Below the pieces are notes generated by a model. The model searched no databases. It saw only the letters and a list, made by a program, of their open reading frames with translations, and was not told where the DNA came from. The position numbers and the translations under genes were made by a program. This document shows, piece by piece, positions 41,848-48,132 of a stretch of DNA of 48,132 bases; position 1 is the stretch's first letter; each line of letters begins with the position of its first letter. Source of the DNA: Alphaproteobacteria bacterium (lineage in GTDB: Bacteria; Pseudomonadota; Alphaproteobacteria; DSM-16000; Inquilinaceae); contig JANQIU010000150.1 of assembly GCA_028281985.1 (NCBI GenBank), forward strand, positions 1 through 48,132. The letters run 5' to 3'.

Positions 41848-42531
41848 TCACCAGCGCTTAGGCGCGCTTTCCGGATCGCCGTTTGACGGTTCCGGCGCCG
41901 CGGCCGCCGGATCCAAGGTCTGGCTGAAACGGGCGACAGCGGTCGCCAGGGCAGCCTGGCGGTCGGCCTGCGGCGCCTTCAGATCCGACCGGCCCAGCAG
42001 GCCGACAAGCGCCAGCCGGCCCGGCGCGGCCGGCCCAATCGGATGGGACAGGAGCCAGTGATCCTCGGGTCCGTTGCGGAGAACCCTCATCTCGAACAGG
42101 TCCGGTCCGGGCTCCCGGCGCAGGACCTCAAGACGCTGGACATGCGGCACCACGAACCGGGCGCCGCGGCCGAAGGCAAACGGCCCGACCAGGATGCCGC
42201 CTTCGTGTTGTCGGCCGAGCAGCGCCGTCAGGCCGGTGTCCCGGCGCAACTGCTCTAGCACCGGCAGGGCGACGACGGCGAGTTCCCCGATGCCCAGCGC
42301 CGACAAACCGATGCGTCCCGCCAGATCGCCGCGCAGGTAGGCGCCGGCGCTGTCGCGGCGCAGCAGTCGGGCCGACTCCATGGCGTAGGTGGCTCGGTAG
42401 CCGGAGTTCGCCGGCAACCCGCAGGACATGGCCAGGGCGCGCGGCGAGTAGTGGGTGGCGCGCAACGGGGCCGCTGCCAGGTCGAGGAACCGGCGCACCG
42501 CCCGGTCGTAGGTCTCAGAGCGGTCGGGCAT
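41848..42531 (-). CDS. Small IclR-like regulator
   Basis: A 227-residue protein that looks like a shortened IclR regulator. The first 70 residues fit an IclR winged helix (SPRALAMSCGLPANSGYRAT, SARLLRRDSAGAYLRGDLAG, then RIGLSALG). The remainder resembles a reduced effector domain (LPVLEQLRRDTGLTALLG). The ATG at 42531 has GGAG 7 nt upstream; another ATG lies two codons earlier. It overlaps the stop of the IclR/binding-protein fusion gene, so the two regulators are co-translated. Similarity is moderate and DNA binding is inferred. Confidence 0.65.
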   Translation of the reverse strand: MPDRSETYDRAVRRFLDLAAAPLRATHYSPRALAMSCGLPANSGYRATYAMESARLLRRDSAGAYLRGDLAGRIGLSALGIGELAVVALPVLEQLRRDTGLTALLGRQHEGGILVGPFAFGRGARFVVPHVQRLEVLRREPGPDLFEMRVLRNGPEDHWLLSHPIGPAAPGRLALVGLLGRSDLKAPQADRQAALATAVARFSQTLDPAAAAPEPSNGDPESAPKRW

Positions 42532-43909
42532 CGACATGCTCCGCGGTTTTCGCCGAAGGCCTGAGGCTGGCCCCCTGGGACAAGATGGCGTCGTCGGGCA
42601 GTTCCCAGCGCACATGCCGCTCGGCCCAAGCGTCGGCCTTCACCGACGCGGTCTCCTGGCCGCGCGGCAAGATGACCTGCATCGGCGTCTCGATCCGGCG
42701 CGGCACCTGGCCGCCGCGCAGGATGGTCAGGGCCGTCTCGATCGCCAGGGCGCCCATCGCCGCCGGATAGTCCACGGCCATGAAATCGATGCGGTGCTGG
42801 ATCGCCAGCTTGTACATCCGGTTCAGATCACCGCCGGTGTGCATGGGCGGTGTCAGGCCGCGGGCGAGGAACGCTTCGACCGCGCCGACACCCTGCAGGC
42901 CGCTGTCGCACCACACCGCGTCGGGAGGGGTTCCGATGTCGTCCAGCAGATCCTCGATCGCGCGGTATCCGCCCTCGCCGGTCCAGCCGGTATGGGTGAC
43001 CGCCTCGATGGCAATGCCCGGGAAGTCGCTGAAAACCTCGAGCGCCGACCCCTGCCGGCGGATCGCCGGGCTGGCCCCCTGGACGCCGGACAGCATCCAG
43101 ACACGGCCGCGGCCGGCCAGCCGTTCGGCCAGCCACAGGGCCGAGGTTCGGCCGATGACAGCGCCCGATGCCGACACGAAGGCCAATGTCGCATCGACCT
43201 CCCGCGGCCGGCGGTCAACGGCGACCACGACCGTCCCGTCGCGGATCGCGTGCATCAACAGATCCGAAAGCTGCCCGTCATCGCCCGGTGCCGCACTGAC
43301 GATCAGGGCCGCCGGCCGGTCGGCCAGAAGGCGCTCGATCTGCCCCAGCTGGCGACGCCAGTCGTCATCGGCGGTCTCGATCACCAGATCCGAAACCATG
43401 TCGCCGTTGACCCGAACCCCGTAGCGCAGGCTGCGCAGCAGCGCTTCGCGCCAAGGGTTCGAGAGCGAGGCGTTGGCGAAGGCGATCCGCCAGGGACCCG
43501 GGCTGGCGAACTCGGAATGATCGACGATTTCCACCAGGTGCTGGTTCCAGGCCACCTCGTGCCCCAGGGGGTCGGCGGCGGTGCGGCCGCGGGCCGGCAG
43601 CCCGGCGACGGTGGTGGCCGAGAACCGCTCGCCGTATCCCGCCGCCAGGGGGACGAAACCCAGCGTCTGCGCAGCCGGTCCCAACCGCAGCCAGCCATGG
43701 TCGACCCGCTGCAGAAGCCCCTGGCGCACCATGGCCCGCAACAGGCCATAGCCGGTGGCGCGGCTGCCGCCCATCCCGGCCACCAGCGCACCGGACGCAA
43801 GCGGCGCATTGTCCGGTCCGAAGCAGTTCAGCACCCGCACGATGCGCTCGATATTGCCGGCCGCGGCGGCCGCCGCGGGTGCCGATGCCAGGGCGGCGCT
43901 GCCGGTCAC
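42515..43909 (-). CDS. IclR-type winged helix fused to a sugar-binding periplasmic-protein-like domain
   Basis: A 464-residue protein of unusual design. After an alanine-rich start, residues 18-85 form an IclR winged helix (GNIERIVRVLNCF, GGSRATGYGLLRAMVRQG, LLQRVDHGWLRLGPAAQTLG). Residues 138-440 form a type-I periplasmic-binding-protein domain of the ribose/Peripla_BP_4 type (WRIAFANASLSNPWREALL, VWCDSGLQGVGAVEAFLA, PPMHTGGDLNRMYKLA, VPRRIE). No signal peptide is present, so it is cytoplasmic. The second part closely matches the transporter binding protein at 47458-48132. Its start overlaps the permease stop by 4 nt. It should sense the transported ligand and regulate the operon, as LacI proteins do with a different DNA-binding domain. 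Confidence 0.88.
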   Translation of the reverse strand: MTGSAALASAPAAAAAAGNIERIVRVLNCFGPDNAPLASGALVAGMGGSRATGYGLLRAMVRQGLLQRVDHGWLRLGPAAQTLGFVPLAAGYGERFSATTVAGLPARGRTAADPLGHEVAWNQHLVEIVDHSEFASPGPWRIAFANASLSNPWREALLRSLRYGVRVNGDMVSDLVIETADDDWRRQLGQIERLLADRPAALIVSAAPGDDGQLSDLLMHAIRDGTVVVAVDRRPREVDATLAFVSASGAVIGRTSALWLAERLAGRGRVWMLSGVQGASPAIRRQGSALEVFSDFPGIAIEAVTHTGWTGEGGYRAIEDLLDDIGTPPDAVWCDSGLQGVGAVEAFLARGLTPPMHTGGDLNRMYKLAIQHRIDFMAVDYPAAMGALAIETALTILRGGQVPRRIETPMQVILPRGQETASVKADAWAERHVRWELPDDAILSQGASLRPSAKTAEHVDARPL

Positions 43910-44865
43910 GCCCGGCTGCTCCGCAGGTAGACGCCGGCGGCCAGCAGGATTAGCACGCCCTTGATGACCATCTGGAACTCGATGGACAGGCCGACGATGA
44001 CGACGATGTTGAACAGCGAGACGAGGATCAGCGCGGCCAGCAGCGCGCCGAGCACGCTGCCCTTGCCGCCGCGCAGGGACGCGCCGCCGATCACCGCTGC
44101 GGCGATCGAGTCCAGCTCGTAGCCCCGGCCGGTCCAGTTGTCGACGATACCCACGTAGCCGACCAGGAACAGGCCGCCGAGCGCGGCCATGACGCCGGAA
44201 ATGACAAACGCCAGCACCACCAGGCGGTTGACCGGCAGGCCGGTCATCCGGGCGGCAGCCGGGTTGTCGCCATACAGCATGAACTGCCGGCCCAGCACCG
44301 ACCGCTCCAGCATCCAGTGGGCGGCGAAGGCGACCACCGCCAGGATCATCAGCGACACCGGGATCCCGGCAATCCTGCCGGTGGCCAGGAAGCGGAAGGC
44401 ATCCGGCAACGAGCCGCCCGGCGCCCCGCCGGTATAGGCGAAGCGGATCCCCTGCAAGATGATCATCGTCGCCAGGGTGGCCAGGAACGGCGTGACCTTG
44501 CGATAGGCCACCAGATAGCCGTTGACCGCCCCGACCCCCGCACCCAGCAGGATCCCGACGACGAAGACACCGCCGGTGTTGTCGAAGGTGCTGGTCGACA
44601 GGACGGCGGCGGTCGCCATGACGGACGCCACGGAAAGGTCGAGCCCGCGCATCACGATCACCAGCATCTGGCCGATGACCACGAAACCCAGCGGCGCCGC
44701 CTGGACCAGAATGTCGGACAGGTTCTGCGGCGTCAGGAACCGCGGCGACAGGATCCCGGTCACCGTCCAGATGACGACCAGGAAGCCGGTCAGCAGCAGG
44801 AGTTCCCGGGACTTGCGGCCGCGGACGGTCGCCGTGCTGCCCAGGCGCAGGGCCAAACCGTTCAT
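43906..44865 (-). CDS. Sugar ABC transporter permease (RbsC-like)
   Basis: A 319-residue inner-membrane permease of the ribose/galactose type. Features are FLVVIWTVTGILSPRFLTPQ at the first span, LVIVMRGLDLSVASVMATAA (the conserved GxDLSVG-like segment) and GGASLRGGKGSVLGALLAAL near the C-terminus. The ATG at 44865 overlaps the stop of the preceding permease by 4 nt. It forms the pore with that permease. The next gene downstream is the fusion regulator, also overlapping by 4 nt. Confidence 0.93.
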   Translation of the reverse strand: MNGLALRLGSTATVRGRKSRELLLLTGFLVVIWTVTGILSPRFLTPQNLSDILVQAAPLGFVVIGQMLVIVMRGLDLSVASVMATAAVLSTSTFDNTGGVFVVGILLGAGVGAVNGYLVAYRKVTPFLATLATMIILQGIRFAYTGGAPGGSLPDAFRFLATGRIAGIPVSLMILAVVAFAAHWMLERSVLGRQFMLYGDNPAAARMTGLPVNRLVVLAFVISGVMAALGGLFLVGYVGIVDNWTGRGYELDSIAAAVIGGASLRGGKGSVLGALLAALILVSLFNIVVIVGLSIEFQMVIKGVLILLAAGVYLRSSRA

Positions 44866-45809
44866 TTCGACGCCCTCGCCGCGAACAGGGAAACCGCGAC
44901 GATCACGATCAACCCCTCCACGATCCACAGGTAGAAGCTGGAGACATTCAGGAAGTTCAGGACGTTGCGCAGCAGGATCAGCAGGATCACCGCCAGCAGC
45001 GTGCCCAGGACACCGCCGCGGCCGCCGGCTAGGATGGTGCCGCCGACGATCACCGGAGTGATCGATCGCAGGTCGAAGCCGACGCCGGCCCGGGGGTCGC
45101 CCACGCCGAACCGGCCGACCATGTAGATGGCGGCCATCGCCGCGATCAGGCCCGACAGCGAATAGACCATCAGCTTGGTCAGCCGCACCGGCACGCCGGA
45201 GATCGCCGCCGCCCGCTCGTCGTCGCCGACGGCGTAGATGCGGGTCCCGAACTGCGTGCGCCAGAGCATGAACCCGATCACGAAATAGGCGGCCAGCACG
45301 TAGATCGTGCCGTAGGGCACGAACCCGAACAGGCGGGCATAGACCAGGTCCTCGAAGAACAGCGCCACCGATCCGCTGGGCTGGTTGGAATGCAGCAGCG
45401 CGACCCCCGCCATGATCGAGGAAGTCGCCAGTGTGACGATCAGGGGATGGATGCCGGTGAAGGCGATCAGCCCGCCGTTTATCGCCCCCAGCAGCGCGCC
45501 GAGCGTCAGGATGCCGACCACGGCAGCGGCGAAAACCGCCGGATCGCCGCCGGCGACCGAGGCGAACAGGACCGTCAGCAGGCCCAGCATGCCGGCAAAG
45601 GACAGATCGATGCCGCCGGACAGGATGACCACGGTCTGGGCCAGCGCCACCAGCGCCAGCACGACCAGCTGGTCCTGTATGTTGGAGACGTTGGTCAGGG
45701 TGGCGAACCGCTCCGAATGGACCGCGCCGACGACGAATACCGTCAGGATCAGTCCGACGATGACGAGATGAACCGGCTGAAACCGGATCGCGCGGGCGAA
45801 GTCAGACAT
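44862..45809 (-). CDS. Sugar ABC transporter permease (RbsC-like)
   Basis: A 315-residue permease of the same family: VILSGGIDLSFAGMLGLLTV, the loop VGDDERAAAISGVPVRL and the conserved IVGGTILAGGRGGVLGTLLA. Two different RbsC-type permeases in one operon imply a heterodimeric pore, whereas ribose systems use one. The start overlaps the ATPase stop by 8 nt. Confidence 0.93.
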   Translation of the reverse strand: MSDFARAIRFQPVHLVIVGLILTVFVVGAVHSERFATLTNVSNIQDQLVVLALVALAQTVVILSGGIDLSFAGMLGLLTVLFASVAGGDPAVFAAAVVGILTLGALLGAINGGLIAFTGIHPLIVTLATSSIMAGVALLHSNQPSGSVALFFEDLVYARLFGFVPYGTIYVLAAYFVIGFMLWRTQFGTRIYAVGDDERAAAISGVPVRLTKLMVYSLSGLIAAMAAIYMVGRFGVGDPRAGVGFDLRSITPVIVGGTILAGGRGGVLGTLLAVILLILLRNVLNFLNVSSFYLWIVEGLIVIVAVSLFAARASK

Positions 45810-47334
45810 TGGCAGGATCCCGGTCTAGGCTGGCGCCCGCGGCGTCGCCGGCGGCGGCGGCGGTGATGATCGCGTCTTCGGTGATGTCCGCGCCGGTCAG
45901 ATGTGCGGCGATCCCGCCGTCGCGCATCACCAGCACCCGGTCGGCGAGCCCGACTACCTCGATCAGTTCCGAGGAAATCATCAGGATCGCCACGCCGGCC
46001 TCGGCCAGAGCCCGCAGCGTACGGTAGATCTCCGCCTTGGCGCCGACATCGACACCGCGGGTCGGCTCGTCGAGGATCAGCACCTTCGGCGCGTTTTCCA
46101 GCAGCCGCCCGATCAGGACCTTCTGCTGGTTGCCGCCGGACAAGGAGTCGATCGGCTGTCCGGTGTCGTCGACCACAACGGCGAAGCGCTCCACGACCGA
46201 ATGCGCCCGGCGCTCTTCGTTTGCAGGCGACAGCGCATAGGGCTGGGCATCCTTGCCCAGGGAGGTCGCCGCGAAGTTCCAGCCCACCGACGCGCCGGGG
46301 AACAGCCCGTCGGTCTTGCGGCTTTCGGTCAGCATGGCGAGGCCGCGGGCCAGGCTGCTGCCCGGCGAGCGCCGCGGCAGCGACTCGCCCAGGAACTGCA
46401 CCTCGCCTTGGGCCTGGGCGGCGCCGAAGATGGCGAGGGCCAGCTCCGTCCGGCCCGACCCGACCAGCCCGGCCAGCGCCACGATCTCGCCGGGCCGGAC
46501 CTCCAGGTCCACCGGCGGCAGGCCCGACTCCACCACGAGCCCCTTGACCGCAAGCGCCGGCGGCTGCGGCAGCGCGGCAGTCGCCTTCGGCGGGAACAGG
46601 TCGCCCAGATCGCGGCCGACCATGGCCGCCACCACCTTGTCGTGGTCGTAGTCGGCGATTGTGCCGGACGAGGTGACGCCACCGTCCTTGATCACGGTGA
46701 TATCGGTACAGATCTCGAACACCTCATCCAGGCGGTGCGAGACGTAAACCAGCCCCATGCCCCGGTCGATCAAGCCGGCAAGGATCCGGAACAGATGCTC
46801 GGTCTCACGGCTCGACAGCACCGCGGTGGGTTCGTCGAGGATCAGGACCCGGGCCTCGGTGCGCAGCGCCTTGGCAATCTCGACCATCTGGCATTCGGCG
46901 ACGCTGAGCCGGTCCAGCGTGCGACCGGGATCAAGGTCGATCCCCAGATCGGCCAGCAGCGTCTCTGCATCCGCCTTCAGCCGCCGGCGGTCGATAAAAC
47001 CCAGCCGGGTCCGCGGCTCTTTCTCCAGGAAGATGTTCTCCGACACCGTCAGCGCCGACAGGGTGGAGAACTCCTGGTGTACCACCGCGATGCCGGCGTC
47101 GATGGCAACCTTCGGGTTGGGGAACACGACCGGCTTGCCGTCCACTTCCACATGCCCGGCGGTCGGGTGGTAGACGCCGGTCATCAGCTTGATCAGCGTG
47201 GATTTGCCGGCACCGTTCTCACCGCACAGCGCGATGTTGCGGCCGGCATTGACCTCGAACTCGATCCCGTCCAGCACCTGGATCGGCCCGAACGATTTCG
47301 AAATGCCGCGCGCCGCCAGCAGGGGCGTGGTCAT
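45802..47334 (-). CDS. Sugar ABC transporter ATP-binding protein (RbsA/MglA-like)
   Basis: A 510-residue double ATPase of the ribose/galactose family. Domain 1 has Walker A GENGAGKST, signature LSVAECQM and Walker B LILDEPTAVL. Domain 2 has the degenerate Walker A region ALAGLVGSGRTEL usual for the second half in this family, signature LSGGNQQK, and LILDEPTRGVD. GGAGGAC precedes the ATG at 47334. It energises import through the two permeases encoded downstream. The partial binding protein is encoded upstream, with a hairpin between them. Confidence 0.95.
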   Translation of the reverse strand: MTTPLLAARGISKSFGPIQVLDGIEFEVNAGRNIALCGENGAGKSTLIKLMTGVYHPTAGHVEVDGKPVVFPNPKVAIDAGIAVVHQEFSTLSALTVSENIFLEKEPRTRLGFIDRRRLKADAETLLADLGIDLDPGRTLDRLSVAECQMVEIAKALRTEARVLILDEPTAVLSSRETEHLFRILAGLIDRGMGLVYVSHRLDEVFEICTDITVIKDGGVTSSGTIADYDHDKVVAAMVGRDLGDLFPPKATAALPQPPALAVKGLVVESGLPPVDLEVRPGEIVALAGLVGSGRTELALAIFGAAQAQGEVQFLGESLPRRSPGSSLARGLAMLTESRKTDGLFPGASVGWNFAATSLGKDAQPYALSPANEERRAHSVVERFAVVVDDTGQPIDSLSGGNQQKVLIGRLLENAPKVLILDEPTRGVDVGAKAEIYRTLRALAEAGVAILMISSELIEVVGLADRVLVMRDGGIAAHLTGADITEDAIITAAAAGDAAGASLDRDPANV

Positions 47335-47403
47335 GGCCGTCCTCCGCCGCCCTAGAGAGGTTGGCGCCGCCCAGGCCCGCAGGCCCAGGCGATCGCCGGG
47401 ACC

Positions 47404-47447
47404 GGGAGACCCGGCGCGACGCCCTAGGGGGCCGCGCCGGGTCTCCC
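47404..47447. repeat. Perfect 15-bp GC hairpin between binding-protein and ATPase genes
   Basis: Arms 47404-47418 (GGGAGACCCGGCGCG) and 47433-47447 are exact reverse complements around a 14-nt loop that can itself pair partly (GCCC with GGGC). It begins 10 nt after the binding-protein stop. No T-run follows on the minus strand. This is the third hairpin in the window placed directly after a binding-protein gene. It likely protects or limits the message so that binding protein exceeds the membrane parts. Confidence 0.7.
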
Positions 47448-47457
47448 AGCGGGCTGA

Positions 47458-48132
47458 CTACCGCGGATAATCCGCCACGAAGGTCTCCGGGTCGTAGTCC
47501 GGCCCCAGACCGGTCGACATGATCACCGAGCCCGGCCGGTCCATCAGCGCATAGTCGGCCACATAGACGTCGGCCTGGATCGACGGCGTCTCGTAGCCTT
47601 CCGAGACGACGACCTGCTGGTTGACCTCGATCCGGCGCGGAACGCCCCGGCCGGCGAGCACGTCGAACAGCACCTCGAACGCCGCCGCGCCCTGGGCCGG
47701 CGGGAAGTCGACGCCGATCAGCGGCACCTCGTATTCGACCGAAAGCTGATACATCGCGTTGAAGTCGCCACCGGTGTGCGGCGGGATCGACCCGGCCTCA
47801 TAGCCGGCGGCGACGAACGCCTCGATCGAGCCGGAACCCTGCAAACCCGAATCGGCCCAGACGCCGTCAATCTGGTCGCCGTAGCGCTGGATCAGCGCCG
47901 ACATGATGGTCTTGCCGTTGGCCGGCGACCATGACGTGTACTGGGTCTCCAGCACCTCGATGCCCGGATACTGGTCGAACACCTCCATGGCGGCGACGAT
48001 GCGCGCCTCGGCCGGCGACGCCCCGGCCAGGCCGCCGAGCATGACCACCTCACCTTCGAAATCGAGCGTTTCCGCCAGCCACTGCGCCTGGATCCGGCCG
48101 ATCGCCTGGTCCGACGCCTGCACGAAGGTCAC
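47458..48132 (-). CDS. Sugar ABC transporter substrate-binding protein, C-terminal part
   Basis: The last 224 codons of a periplasmic sugar-binding protein whose N-terminus and signal peptide lie beyond the right window edge; the GTG at the edge is not a real start. The type-I fold is evident: FEGEVVMLGGLAGASPAEA, DGVWADSGLQGSGSIEAFVA, PPHTGGDFNAMYQLSVEY, VDFPPAQGAAAFEVLFDVLA and VPRRIEVN. It delivers the ligand to the RbsAC-type transporter encoded downstream. Its sequence is strikingly similar to residues 245-425 of the IclR-type fusion regulator at 42515-43909, sharing DSGLQG, HTGGD and VPRRIE at matching positions. Confidence 0.92.
   Translation of the reverse strand: MTFVQASDQAIGRIQAQWLAETLDFEGEVVMLGGLAGASPAEARIVAAMEVFDQYPGIEVLETQYTSWSPANGKTIMSALIQRYGDQIDGVWADSGLQGSGSIEAFVAAGYEAGSIPPHTGGDFNAMYQLSVEYEVPLIGVDFPPAQGAAAFEVLFDVLAGRGVPRRIEVNQQVVVSEGYETPSIQADVYVADYALMDRPGSVIMSTGLGPDYDPETFVADYPR

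Noticed and set aside
48130-48132. GTG at the window edge as the start of the binding-protein gene
   Set aside because: The sequence begins mid-domain without signal peptide; the gene clearly continues beyond the window.

Overview
The window is GC-rich, densely packed and rich in transport genes. Peptide-type (Dpp-like) ABC systems, a fused TAXI-TRAP transporter, a DctB/DctD-like two-component pair and a ribose-type ABC system occur together, with ATGA-type start/stop overlaps throughout. This suggests an alphaproteobacterium, probably Rhodospirillales- or Rhizobiales-like; that is an inference from gene content and composition, because no rRNA or other marker gene is present. No tRNA, rRNA, CRISPR array, insertion sequence or phage gene was seen, and no stretch over about 300 bases lacks a gene.

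Layout, left to right. (1) 1-8571: a minus-strand operon reads phytanoyl-CoA dioxygenase-like oxygenase, metallo-beta-lactamase-fold protein, family-5 binding protein, two permeases, fused double ATPase, and the start of a likely GH38 alpha-mannosidase. An AraC regulator diverges from it. (2) 8708-15583: a TAXI-TRAP transporter (fused permease plus binding protein) lies downstream of a sigma-54-type promoter and a dyad, next to a DctBD-like two-component system that probably controls it. (3) 15630-19636: a decayed AraC fragment, an MFS exporter with a DUF924 protein, and an NmrA-type reductase divergent from a LysR regulator. (4) 19710-26760: a second Dpp-type ABC operon ending in a TIM-barrel isomerase/epimerase that seems to lack a normal start codon. 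It is divergent from a PhnF-like GntR/UTRA regulator with a perfect 18-bp palindrome between them. (5) 26923-29551: a xylulokinase and a convergent SorC-type regulator. (6) 29701-41768: a twelve-gene minus-strand run for carbohydrate or polyol catabolism. It holds two Gfo/Idh/MocA dehydrogenases, a zinc alcohol dehydrogenase, an FGGY kinase, a shikimate-dehydrogenase-like enzyme, a cupin phosphoglucose isomerase, a D-2-hydroxyacid dehydrogenase, an MBL hydrolase, a DeoR regulator, KDPG aldolase, a TIM-barrel isomerase and a fucose-isomerase-like protein. (7) 41848-48132: a ribose-type ABC transporter (binding protein cut by the window edge, ATPase, two permeases) translationally coupled to two unusual regulators.

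The most striking object is the regulator at 42515-43909. It carries an IclR-type winged helix fused to a periplasmic-binding-protein domain that is clearly paralogous to the binding protein of the same operon (47458-48132). This is the LacI plan rebuilt with a different DNA-binding domain and, apparently, a locally derived sensor. Regions 6 and 7 together look like one uptake, sensing and catabolism system for a sugar, polyol or cyclitol whose identity is not settled. Its enzyme set partly resembles the oxidative inositol route described for Thermotoga maritima. A recurring non-coding theme is a long perfect GC hairpin just after three of the four binding-protein genes.
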